From positions 116,794-180,793 of the forward strand of contig CAMXCT020001084.1 of NCBI GenBank assembly GCA_947184155.2: 64,000 nucleotides of DNA. The letters are read 5' to 3'. This stretch comes from Cladocopium goreaui. Its lineage: Eukaryota > Sar > Dinophyceae > Suessiales > Symbiodiniaceae. This document shows, one piece after another, positions 1 to 11,050 of this stretch (within the stretch, counting starts at the first letter, position 1; each line of letters begins with the position of its first letter). The notes under the pieces are model-generated. The model made no database searches. It saw only the letters and a list, made by a program, of their open reading frames with translations, and was not told the origin of the DNA. The position numbers and the translations under genes are program-made.

Positions 1-35
1 CTTTTCTCAGTCTCACTTCTGCAATCTTTCACAAC

Positions 36-426
36 CACTGGGTGCCAAGCATTTGTGCGCATACCACACGACGGGCTGCCCATTAGACATTTTCACTTTG
101 AAGTCACCTTGAGAAGTTGTGACTGAGCTTTGCGACGTTCACAGGATACATGAAACTGCATGTTACATTGAAAGTTAGGTAGCCATAGGTAGCCCAGGAA
201 GAGACATGCTCCCTGGGGGCTCGCTATGATGCTGATTTCACACATGCAACATTTCAGTCGCTGTCTAAATCGTATGAATTTGGACAAGTTGCCATCTTCA
301 TCAAAGCCCTCCACAGTTCCCATGGTCTCGCATAAGTGCACTCGGTCACCAATGGATGTGAGACGTTCGATCACACCTCGCTCATGCGGGAAAACCACTG
401 GGAACTTGGGAAAGTTCATACAGATT
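36..426 (-). CDS. SH3-like DEDG module, two exons, unit 1 (partial gene)
   Basis: Exon a (293-426) starts after a TAG acceptor and reads NFPKFPVVFPHERG, then GDRVHLCETMGTVEGFDEDG. It ends in phase 1 at a GC donor (GATG|GCAAC). Exon b (36-107) follows a CTCAAG acceptor, restores the codon, and reads GDFKVKMSNGQPVVWYAHKC, leaving at GT near position 36. Together they give a compact beta-rich repeat with the pattern G-D-x-V, G-T-V-x-G-F-D-E-D-G-D, K-V, N-G and W-Y. This resembles SH3-like/MIB-HERC2-type repeats in general shape only; I cannot name the family. The matching phase across the intron is the main support. The exon may extend upstream into the KPG repeat. Confidence 0.5.
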
Positions 427-1934
427 CTACGGATTTCATGAGGGCAGCCGGGCTTGCCGGGCTTGCCGGGCTTGCCGGGCTTGCGGGGCTGCCACTGCCA
501 TCATGCAATCGATATCAAAGGCGTTCTTGGCCTTTCAAATCATCTAACCACCCAACAGACTGTTTCCACAGAGCGTCTAATGTGTCTATGAAGTTCAAGG
601 GGCGAAAGGTTCCCAAGATTTCCATAGACCATCTGACCAAGGGTTTGGAGATGCTGTCACAACATGTCACAACTTGATTTCACCCTATGGAGACGGTGCA
701 CAAACTTCGAAAGGTTTTGAACCTCCCAAAACTATCCACTGATGTCCAGAAATCTATCCACGGCATCCGATGGCAGCAAGCACCAAACCCACCCAAACCC
801 CAAGTCATCAGTTCATGCAACGACGAGCAGCATCGGGGCCAAGCGCTTCGGAGTTGGTTAGGCTTCACCACCACCGGGTCATCTGCCAGGACGCTTCGAA
901 GAAAATGCATATCTTGGAGGTAACAGAAGACTGGTGGCACATCTTGGCTCTATGTTTCAAGTATCATATAGGGACATAGATACGTTATGCATATTGGATC
1001 ATATTGGCATATTTATGTACTGGTATGTACTTTATACATCTTTATACTACCACATCCATAAATGTGGCAAACATGTGGGACTAGGACACTGGGAGGAAAT
1101 ATGTGTCACCATCTTTTGACGTGTCTCTGAACATGAAACCTTTGGAACTATTGGAACTCTTGTTGCATGTATGATCTTTTCCGATTTAATCCAAGATTTG
1201 GAACCCGTCCGCTCCTGGCCCCCACGTTCCAGCAAACGGATGCGGAAGTCATTGGCTTCGACCATATTATCCGGTCTCCAACACTGAGAGCCTTCCTGCC
1301 CGGCTCAGATCTTCTACGCCAAGAACTATATATTCTTCGCGTAGAAAATCTACGCCGGGCAGGAAGAGTTCGGAAGAACAGCAAATGCTGGCAATGTCGG
1401 CAGCCAAGACTGATCCACACGTATCAGTCCACGTTGAATCTTACACTGTCTTGCTATGTCAACTATGTCTTACTGTCTGATCACAGCTGACGAGTACCCT
1501 GCACATTTATTCGCAGTGTGTTCAATGTGTTCCCCTTCGACAATTCCCACTCACAATCATGCATAGACCCCATGCCAAACCTGAAGAACTTCTGACAGCC
1601 GCGCCGCATGGTGTGAAAACAACTCCAAGATCTCAGGCATCCACCAGCCAATATCACCACAACCACGCTTGACCCCAGCATTCCTCTGCCCGATGGTGCT
1701 TGATATTTTTGTGCCACTAATAGTCACTACAGTAACAGACTCAGAATGCAAAACCTCTACTAGTGCTCCTAGAAAGTATCCAACGGATCTGTAACAACAC
1801 ATTGGAAGACTTCGCAAATGAGTTGTTCGGTGTTGTTGGACATCCGATTTCTGCAGTTGCAATGTTGGACTGGTTGGGATGCGTAGTCTACACTGTCGTT
1901 CCCGAACTTGCAGCCACATGCTGCATCAGGTAGC

Positions 1935-2051
1935 CATCGTCTTCCCATCGTCGGTGAAGACCGGAAGGTCTCCGTCTTCGTCCACACCAACAATTGTCGC
2001 TTTCGTTCCGCCGGGATGACTTCATGGCATGACGATACGACATGCAAGAAA
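1935..2051 (-). pseudogene. VGVDEDGD exon with 1-bp deletion, unit 1 (also units 4 and 6)
   Basis: Subtype A has CCGCCGGG where subtype B has CCGCCTGGG. This removes one base inside the VIPGGTK codons and shifts the frame before VDEDGD. The donor is GC (GCTACC) instead of GT. The same state is present at 20367-20483 (unit 4) and 34535-34651 (unit 6), so the lesion predates amplification of the dimer. Confidence 0.45.
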
Positions 2052-2194
2052 CTGCAAGCACCAAATCCAATCCATGTCCTGCATGAGAAGTTCCGACACT
2101 TGCATGTGCTAGGATGTGCCAGGGCGTGTGTGAGCCACACTCTGCTTTGAGACTGAGGTCCCTGACAAACATCCGGGATTCTCCCACCCACGGT

Positions 2195-2267
2195 GCTGTG
2201 ATACACAGGAGCGTGGAGTATGATTATGACCTATTCAGTCATACTCCACGCTCCTGTGTATCACAGC
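2195..2267. repeat. Fold-back inverted repeat, 31-bp arms (subtype A)
   Basis: Arms of 31 bp, beginning GCTGTGATACACAGG, flank an 11-nt centre. They are perfect at 20627-20699 in unit 4 and carry one mismatch here. Subtype B has only the right arm. Confidence 0.95.
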
Positions 2268-2337
2268 GTCACATGCCGAAGTGTCTTGCTGCGCCGAACC
2301 CAACAACGAAGCACCGAAAAATATGCATTGAGCATAG

Positions 2338-2480
2338 TCAGGTGCGCCGGGTGCGCCAGGTGGGCCTTGGTCCATCGATCCAGCCCGCTCGACAGGCTTC
2401 AAATGGTTTCAACTCTTTGGCGACCTGGCACAGTTCATGTTTCAGACATGCCTTGGCCCATTTGGAGTCGTATTGTAAGG
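2338..2480 (-). pseudogene. KHELCQVA exon with lost acceptor, unit 1 (same in unit 4)
   Basis: The frame KWAKACLKHELCQVAKELKP is open, but the acceptor CTTACAG of subtype B reads CTTACAA here. The 9-bp repeat is reduced to two or three steps. The equivalent in unit 4 is 20770-20912. Unit 6 has deleted the region. Confidence 0.4.
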
Positions 2481-4894
2481 ACGTTAAAAATGGCTCAAAT
2501 GCCACCCTTTCCATTTTCAGCACCTTTCAATCAACTGCGTTCTTTCCGGGTTGCCCAAATATATTGCCAAAAATGTCTCATCGTAGATGCTTTGGGTCTC
2601 ACAAATCTTCTTAGAATGAGCAGATTCCACGTGGTCTACTACTGTTTGAAAGCTGCTCAAGTAATTCATTGGTTTCCATTGGTTTCCCATGTTTTTCCTG
2701 TCTGTGGCCATGAGTTGGAAGTTGAAGGCCAGGCTGGCAGCAAAAGGAGTGCAGCACAGACCTAGGATGTTCTTTTTATTACCCGTCTAGGACTCAGGTG
2801 TGCATTGCCAAGCTTCAGGATTCAGCACCAAGGATTTTTTTGTCATCCAGACCTTCTTTCCATCTTGCGCTTCACACTTCGAAACACCTCGTGGCAAGTG
2901 AGCAAGCTGCACTGGTCATCAGCTGCACTCAGAAGCTCAATCTTAAGAGGATCTTACAAAAGCGGTGAGGACATGTGACAATGCACCGGATAAATGAGTC
3001 CCACGTAATTCAAATATAGTTGCAAAGTATTGCAAAGAAATCTCAAGTAATCTTTAGTAATCCATCTATCTCAGACCTCAACCCCAAAAACATCCAAAAA
3101 CTGTAATCGTCACATGGCTCCGAAACATCACTGGGGCTCCAAACGCAACGACGTCAGCAGCGTGCCCGCGCTCTTCCATTCCCCTGAGCAGCCCGGCGTC
3201 GGCAGCACGTCCTGGAGATCAAATCTGCGGGCCGATGTCAATCAACTCAACACACACTTTTCAGCAAAAGCATTCAGAAACCGACGCCCTCGTCTGACTT
3301 TATCCCCTTTTCATCCCTTTTCCGTCTAAAACATCTTGAAAACACGTTGGGAACAGTAAAACAGATTCCTGAAGATTCATTCATCCACTCAATCCACTTT
3401 CCGGTCCTCAGGAATACCATGAAAAGCAAACAGATGATCACGGGGAGGAGAACTGGGATCAGTTCTCCACCTTGGATGCGAAACAGAAATGCCAGGAACT
3501 TGATGTGGAATGCGGAAGAGCATACTTTCTCAGCCATGGAATCCAAACATTCTGCAATCAAACCACGGCCCCAGATACACCCCAAAGTCCAAGCAGAAAC
3601 CGAGCAAGGAATGCAAACATGTCTCCAGAAAGGATTGACATATACCGTATACCCCCTAACTGCTACGAGCTGCGTTGGGCGGAAGGAACTGAAACCTTCA
3701 CAGGTTTCACCTCGGCGATGGCTTGTGGGCAAGCAAGGCCGAATGCAAGGCAACTGATGCGTGTCTGAATACATGCTGAATGGGATATCAAGTCAAGAAA
3801 CAGCTAATAACTTTGGGAATCGTGAGGAAAGGAATCCACAAGGCCAGAAATCTATTGGACTGACCAAAACAAGGCAGAGGCCACGGCCTTCGTCGATTGA
3901 ACAAGAACAAATCTCCCTTGTTTGATTGGATCTACTACTACCATTTGAAGGACAAAAACAGGCTGTAGGCAAATGTAGGCAAATGTGAATCTCACAGCAG
4001 AGCCGAGAGTCCGGGAAGAAAACGAAATCCTGCATCAGGCAGAACCTCAGTTCTTCTCGCTTGTGTGCGGCGTCTCAGTCAACATGTTCGTCCTGGAGTC
4101 AACCGTAACCTCCTTGAAGGTCTCAAAGCATCACGATCGAAGAAAACAAAGCGATTCCCACAAATCGATACAAATAGTCCCAATGATTGCATATATAATA
4201 TATAACCTTGATGATGCTTGATGATTCTGCCCAGTCTAAGTTGTGGAGAACCAGTGCCTTAAATTTCAACGTGAGGCTCTTCAGACTTCCAAGTGTTTTG
4301 GCTGCGTTTCTGGCTACTCCGGGTGGCTCTGAGTCCCGCAGCACTCACAGGGGACCAAAAGAAAGGCCAGAAAGTGCTTCAAACGAACCAACGGCTGCGA
4401 AAACGGAGCAAAAAGTGGAGCCATGGACCATGTCAAGCAATGTCAATTTCCATCGTACAGTAGAAAACTTGGCTTCACAAAAAAAAAATGCCTAATTGAC
4501 ACGGGTTTTGCTCCGCCTCAGGGCAGGGTTTGGCCACAATCTGGAAATCAGGTGAAATCAACCTCCGTGTTCTCGCTGCTTGTGATATTAGTTGTGGTTT
4601 TCTGGCGTGGCTGGGCACGAGCACATTTCTTTCCGCGCTCCAGTTCCATTCTGCGCAGATCTGTGTAGGACTTTGCCGTCACTCTCTGGGAACTGGGACT
4701 CAACCAAGTCGCTGAGAAACTCAGCGAGAAAGGGTGAAACCTGTGCTCTGTGAGGGCCAGCATCATGCCCAACGGGCTGGAGGCTCAAGAACATGTTGCC
4801 GAGGCATCACCGATGTCACAGGTTAACAAGTCAAGGTCCACTACCATGAAGTAACATTCATGAATTATGCCAACTAACGGCCCGGATATGTATA

Positions 4895-4978
4895 TCATAT
4901 AAATCAATATAAATCAATATAAATCAATATAAATCAATATAAATCAATATAAATCAATATAAATCATATAATTATGTG
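4895..4978. repeat. ATATAAATCA decanucleotide repeat
   Basis: About seven to eight copies of a 10-bp AT-rich unit, also expanded at 23325-23395. Other units have one to three copies. It is intronic or spacer sequence. Confidence 0.9.
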
Positions 4979-5006
4979 TATTAAGTGTATATAATATTAT
5001 AGATAC

Positions 5007-5542
5007 CATTTGAGTCACCAACAGGGACGGGCACACTAACATTGGTATCATCCGCTGCCCCAATTTTTGAGCTGCGAAAATCTACCTGATGGCCCAGGTA
5101 CTCACCATGCCTGCAGCAGAATCGAACAGTAAAAGTTTGAAAAAAAAGAGCCGTTCCCTTCAGTCCGAAATGATTTTTGCACATGTTCGTGACTGGTTTG
5201 ATTCCAACATGAGGGAAGTCGACGCAGAGCTGGTTGAGGAATCCACCTGAGGAATCCTACACAGCTGTGAGAACCAACAAAACTAGAAATCCATAGAAAT
5301 CCAACATATTCCAACTAACATCGCATCTCCAGTTCCACAGTCTATTTTGCAACTTCCAACACTGTGTGTCCTTGCTTCACCCTGCGTGCATCCGATCATT
5401 TGGATGACTTTGTGATTGAGATTGGGTTAGTCCGGTTAGTCCGGTTAGTCCCAGTTTCTTCAGCTCCTTCATGCCAAGCTCTTCTAGAAGCTCATCTGCC
5501 AAGCTTTTCTTTGGCAAACAACCGATGCCTTGCTTGCCTCGG
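5007..5542 (-). CDS. LTG-repeat and SKIGAADD exons, unit 1
   Basis: Exons near 5381-5542 and 5007-5071, with three LT steps. The 33 bp carrying the canonical acceptor of the first exon are missing, so only a weak AG (TTCCGAG) is available. Exon 2 is intact and has a GT donor (GTATCT). Confidence 0.35.
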
Positions 5543-6188
5543 AACGTGAAACGCCGATTCGGGATATGATTCAGCCACAAGTGCCACTTTGTTCTGCATG
5601 TGACAAAGGCGGTCCAGTCACAGCATTTGCCAACGATGGAAGCTACTGGCCAAACATGGGGAGGTTTTGTCCAAATTTCCCAACACTTGGAGAATACAGG
5701 GAAAAGCATGCGTACTATATATCTATATATGCTATATACATCAAATGCCTTGAGCACCAAGACCAGCAAAATTCCTGGGGCCAAACTTGCGCAAAAAATG
5801 AACCCTCTGTTTGTGACTGGAAACCTGGGGTATTTATCTTGTAAACCAATACGTAATTTGTACTCAACCGGTACTTTGCAAATACCGACCGATACTTTGA
5901 AACGGTGTTTCGTAGTTTTCTTGTTTTCTCGAATTTGTTGCAAATCTCGTCAAGAATTGCCTAGGACTATGGAATAGAGTCTTCTGGACCTCCTGGTGCA
6001 CTTCTATTTCCGAACAGCGTGGGACTCCTTCAAAAGGTTGTGGGATTCCCTTCAACAGGTTGTGATTTCATTTTGTGCGTTCCCTTTAAAAGAGCGCAAC
6101 GTCTCTTTGAGAGGGATGCTTTTACAGAGACCTTCAACATGTGCGAATTTCGTTTGAAAAGGGTAGTAGTGCACTTTATTAGAAAGGT

Positions 6189-6288
6189 NNNNNNNNNNNN
6201 NNNNNNNNNNNNNNNNNNNNNNNNNNNNNNNNNNNNNNNNNNNNNNNNNNNNNNNNNNNNNNNNNNNNNNNNNNNNNNNNNNNNNNNN
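6189..6288. other. Assembly gap of 100 N
   Basis: Exactly 100 consecutive N lie inside the tandem array. A round 100 usually marks a gap of unknown size. The left flank matches subtype A near the end of a unit, while the right flank starts in the middle of a subtype B unit. More than half a unit, and possibly several units, is therefore missing. Confidence 0.98.
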
Positions 6289-6299
6289 TCACAGCACCG

Positions 6300-6512
6300 T
6301 CACATGCCGAAGCGTCTTGCTGCGCCGAACCCCAACAACGAAGCACGGAAACATGCATCGAGCATAGCTGGGGTGCGCCGGGTGCGCTGGGTGCGCCGGG
6401 TGCGCCTTGGGCCATCGATCCAGGGCTGCATGGCCCGCTCGATGGGCTTCAACACGGCTGTGGCGACCTGGCACAGTTCATGTTTCAGACCTGCCTTGAC
6501 CCATTTGTCATA
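6300..6512 (-). CDS. KHELCQVA exon with RRT repeat, unit 2
   Basis: A GAGCCTTACAG acceptor opens the frame YDKWVKAGLKHELCQVATAV, then LKPIERAMQPWIDGPRRTRR, entering a 9-bp repeat that codes RRT/QRT. The 3' end of the exon is not defined. Subtype A units keep a related frame (KWAKACLKHELCQVAKELKP) despite considerable divergence and length change, which argues for coding. No homologous family is recognised. Confidence 0.4.
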   Translation of the reverse strand, partial: YDKWVKAGLKHELCQVATAVLKPIERAMQPWIDGPRRTRRTQRTRRTPAMLDACFRASLLGFGAARRFGM

Positions 6513-9059
6513 CTGTAAGGCTCTGTAACGACGTTAAAAATGGCTCAAATGCGTCAAAGGCAAGTGGTGCTCACAACCACTCTTTCTTTCAGCACCTTTT
6601 AGGCGAATGCCTTGTTGCTTGGTTGCCATAAGATTGCCGAAAATGTTTCATCGTAGATGATTTGGATCATTTTAGAACTTGCAAGGAATTTACTTAAAGC
6701 TTGCAAACAAGACGGTTGGCACCGTCTCACAAATCTTGTTAGAATGAGCAGATTCCACGTGGTCTACTACTGTTTGAAAGCTGCTCAAGTAATTCATTGG
6801 TTTCCATTGGTTTCCCATGTTTTTCCTGTCTGTGGCCATGAGTTGGAAGTTGAAGGCCAGGCTGGCAGCAAAAGGAGCTTCAGGATTCCAGCACCAAGGA
6901 TTTTGTTGTCATCCAGACCTTCTTTCCATCTTGCGCACGCTTCGAAACACCTCGTGGCAAGTGAGCAAGCTGCACTGGCCATCAGCTGCACTCAGAAGCT
7001 CAATCTTAAGAGGATCTTACAAAAGCGGTGAGGACATGTGACAATGCACCGGATAAATGAGTCCCACGTAATTCAAATATAGTTGCAAAGTATTGCAAAG
7101 AAATCTCAAGTAATCTTTAGTAATCCATCTATCTCAGACCTCAACCCCAAAAACATCCAAAAACTGTAATCGTCACATGGCTCCGAAACACCACTGGGGC
7201 TCCAAACGCAACGACGTCAGCAGCGTGCCCCGCGCTCTTCCATTCCCCTGAGCAGCCCGGCGTCGGCGGCACGTCCTGGAGATCAAATCTGCGGGCCGAT
7301 GTCAATGAACTCAACACACACTTTTCAGCAAAAGCATTCAGAAACCGACGCCCTCGTCTGACTTTATCCCCTTTTCATCCCTTTTCCGTCTAAAACACCT
7401 TGAAAACACGTTGGGAACAGTAAAACAGATTCCTGAAGATTCATTCATCCACTCAATCCACTTTCCGGTCCTCAGGAATACCATGAAAAGCAAACAGATG
7501 ATCACGGGGAGGAGAACTGGGATCAGTTTTCCACCTTGGATGCGAAACAGAAACGCCAGGAACTTGATGTGGAATGCGGAAGAGCATACTTTCTCAGCCA
7601 TGGAATCCAAACATTCTGCAATCAAACCACGGCCCCAGATACACCCCAAAGTCCAAGCAGAAACCGAGCAAGGAATGCAAACATGTCTCCAGAAAGGATT
7701 GACATATACCGTATACCCCCTAACTGCTACGAGCTGCGTTGGGCGGAAGGAACTGAAACCTTCACAGGTTTCACCTCGGCGATGGCTTGTGGGCAAGCAA
7801 GGCCTAATGCAAGGCAACGGATGCGTGTCTGAATACATGCTGAATGGGATATCAAGTCAAGAAACAGCTAATAACTTCGGGAGTCGTGAGGAAAGGAATC
7901 CACAAGGCCAGAAATCTATTGGACTGACCAAAACAAGGCAGAGGCCACGGCCTTCGTCGATGAAACAAGAACAAATCTCCCTTGTTTGATTGGATCTACT
8001 ACTACCATTTGAAGGACAAAAACAGGCTGTAGGCAAATGTAGGCAAATGTGAGTCTCACAGCAGAGCCGAGAGTCCGGGAAGAAAACGAAATCCTGCATC
8101 AGGCAGAACCTCAGTTCTTCTCGCTTGTGTGCGGCGTCTCAGTCAACATGTTCGTTCTGGAGTCAACCGTAACCTCCTTGAAGGTCTCAAAGCATCACGA
8201 TCGAAGAAAACAAAGCGATTCCCACAAATCGATACAAATAGATACAAATAGTCCCAATGATTGCATATTACCTTGCTTGCTGATTCTGCCCAGTCTAAGT
8301 TGTGGAGAACCAGTGCCTTAAATTTAAACGTGAGGCTCTTCAGACTTCCAAGTGTTTTGGCTGCGTTTCTGGCTACTCCGGGTGGCTCTGAGTCCCGCAG
8401 CACTCACAGGGGACCAAAGGAAAGGCCAGAAAGTGCTTCAAACGAACCAACGGCTGCGAAAACGGAGCAAAAAGTGGAGCCATGGACCATGTCAAGCAAT
8501 GTCAATTTCCATCGTACAGTAGAAAACTTGGTTTCACAAAAAAAAAATGCCTAATTGACACGGGTCTTGCTCCGCCTCAGGGCAGGGTTTGGCCACAATC
8601 TGGAAATCAGGTTGTGATATTAGTTGTGAAATCCGTGTTCTCGCATGTTCTCGCTGCTTGTGATATTAGTTGTGTTTTTCTGGCATGGCTCGGCACGAGC
8701 ATCTGAGCATCTGCACATTTCTTTCCGCGCTCCAGTTCCATTCTGCGCAGATCTGTGTAGGACTTTGCCATCACTCTGTGGGAACTGGGACTCAACCAAG
8801 TCGCTGAGAAACTCAGCGAGAAAGGGTGAAACCTGTGCTCTGTGAGGGCCATGATCATGCCCAGCGGGCTGGAGGCTCAAGAGCATGTTGCCGAGGCATC
8901 AACGATGCCACAGGTTAACAAGTCAAGGTCCACTATCATGAAATAACATTCATGAGTTATGCCAACTAACGGCCCGGATATGTATATCATATAAATCAAT
9001 ATAAATCATATATGTGTATTAAGTGTATTTAATGTAATTATTTAATATTATATAGATGC

Positions 9060-9605
9060 CATTTGAGTCACCAACAGGGACGGGCACACTAACATTGGTA
9101 TCATCCGCTGCCCCAATTTTTGAGCTGCGAAAATCTACCTGATGGCCCAGGTACTCACCATTCCTGCAGCAGAATCGAACAGTAAAAGTTTGAAAAAAAA
9201 AGAGCCGTTCCCTTCAGTCCGAAATGATTTTTGCACATGTTCGTGACTGGTTTGATTCCAACATGAGGGAAGTCGACGCAGAGCTGGTTGAGGAATCCAC
9301 CTGAGGAATCCTACACAGCTGTGAGAACCAACAAAACTAGAAATCCATAGAAATCCAACATATTCCAACTAACATCGCATCTCCAGTTCCACAGTCTATT
9401 TTGCAACTTCCAACACTGTGTGTCCTTGCTTCACCCTGCGTGCATCCGATCATTTGGATGACTTTGTGATTGAGATTGGGTTAGTCCGGTTAGTCCGGTT
9501 AGTCCGGTTAGTCCCAGTTTCTTCAGCTCCTTCATGCCAAGCTCTTCTAGAAGCTCATCTGCCAAGCTTTTCTTTGGCAAACAACCGATGCCTTGCTTGC
9601 CTCGG
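9060..9605 (-). CDS. LTG-repeat exon plus SKIGAADD exon, unit 2 (best copy)
   Basis: Exon 1 (9435-9605) follows a canonical acceptor (TTATCATGTTTCAG). It reads GKQGIGCLPKKSLADELLEE, LGMKELKKLG, four LTG-type steps, and QSQSQSHPNDRMHAG, leaving at GTGAAG in phase 2. Exon 2 (9060-9124) follows TTTTCGCAG, starts with one base that completes Gly, and reads SKIGAADDTNVSVPVPVGDS, then N, before a GC donor (GATG-type ATG|GCATCT). The amphipathic acidic/basic helix before the LTG repeat looks protein-like. The function is unknown. Phase agreement across the intron is the key support. Confidence 0.5.
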
Positions 9606-10079
9606 CTGAAACATGATAAACATATGACAAACATTGTGAACGTGAAACGCCGATTCGGGATATGATTCAGCCACAAGTGCCAGGTCCAGTCACGGCATTT
9701 GCCAACGATGGAAGCTACTGGCCAAACATGGGCAGGTTTTGTCCAAATTTCCCATCACTTGGAGAATACAGGGAAAAGCATGCGTACTATATGCTATATT
9801 ATACATCAAATGCCTTGAGCACCAAGACCCAGCAAAATTCCTGGGGCCAAACTTGCGCAAAAAAAAATAGAACTACAATAGAACCCTTGTTTGTGACTGG
9901 AAACCTGTGGCATTTATCTTGTAAACCAGTACGTAATTTGTACTCAACCGGTACTTTGCCAATACCGACCGATACTTTGAAACGGTGTTTCGTAGTTTTC
10001 TTGTTTTCTCGAATTTGTTGCAAATCCCGTCAAGAATTGCCTAGGACTATGGAATAGAGTCTTCTGGACCTCCTGGTGC

Positions 10080-11050
10080 ACTTCTATTTTCCGAACAGCG
10101 TGGGACTCCTTCAAAAGGTTGTGGGATTCCCTTCAACAGGTTGTGATTTCATTTTGTGCGTTCCCTTTAAAAGAGCGCAACGAGACCTTCAACATGCGCG
10201 AAATTTGTTTGAAAAATGTAGTAGTGCACTTTATTAGAAAGGTACGTTGAAAAAGTAGAACCCGTTTATGCAGTACTCTTTCGAAAGGGTATGGTACTCC
10301 TTAAAGCAAAATTTGGTAGAAGTGTGTGTGTGTGTGTATATATACTATTTCTTCCGAAAAGGTGGACAGTGTGATGGGAAAGGGTGCAACATGCACTTCG
10401 GACCATGAACATTGCTAGAAAGTAGAATTCTATGTATGCAGGACTCTTTTTGTTAAGAAAGCGTGGTATCGTAGGTAACATGCTCTTCCGGATGAATGCA
10501 ACATGTGAGTAAAGAATGCGATATCCATGTGTAGAAATTAAGTAGATATTTCCTTCAAGAAGCTATTGCCTTGCAAAAAATGAATAAAGGAATTGACATG
10601 ATCTTTTCCAAGGAGTACTGCATTTGTGCATTGGTTATTGCATTTGTTTGACAGGAATGCTATGGGTTCAAACCAAACACACCGCATACTGTGCAGGATT
10701 TTCGCCTTTTAAAGGGATACCCATTGAAGGAAGACTGGATTTGTTGACAGAAAGACTCCACTTCGAACATTTCACCATTTTGGGGAATGTTCCATATTTT
10801 CCAGGCATACTGCTTCTTGAAGGAAGGCCTGTCTAAAGGAAGACCACCACTTGTGAACGAAAAATCGTTGTCTCTGAATTTAAAATGTGCCTTCAAAAAA
10901 AGTGGGATATTGCATGTGTGTGTATGTTTATTGAATACTGCGACTTTTCGACAGGAAGTCTGTATGCACAAGAAGAAAGGCAGAATAGTTTGAAAGGAAG
11001 ACTGCACTTCTTCAAAATAAACACTACACCTTTTGAGGGCATGCCTCATG
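10080..11050. other. Unit spacer with old internal repeats, no exon seen
   Basis: This kilobase recurs in each unit (for example 17280-18250, 24450-25440, 31430-32420, 37830-38810). It holds loosely repeated elements such as GAAAGTAGAA...TATGCAGGACTCTTT, GACAGGAAG and GTGTGTGTG, but no reading frame shared between units. It is probably a long intron or intergenic spacer. Confidence 0.5.

Larger units (their letters stand above)
1..6188. repeat. Unit 1 (subtype A), cut by assembly gap
   Basis: This segment is almost identical to 18433-24600 at a nearly constant offset of 18432. Small differences include a substitution near 2223, an indel near 3900 and a longer AT tract near 4190-4205. The unit is open at the left window edge and stops at the N gap. 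It carries the SH3-like exons, the inverted VGDRVF remnant, a fold-back at 2195-2267, and an expanded ATATAAATCA repeat near 4895-4980. Confidence 0.9.

Noticed and set aside
3274..3774. Minus-strand frame of 166 codons with a hydrophobic segment (LIPVLLPVIICLLFMVFL), repeated in several units, and an overlapping plus-strand frame
   Set aside because: Unit 3 has a 4-bp deletion and unit 6 a 4-bp insertion inside it, and both strands are equally open. No consistent frame is conserved, so it is probably intron.
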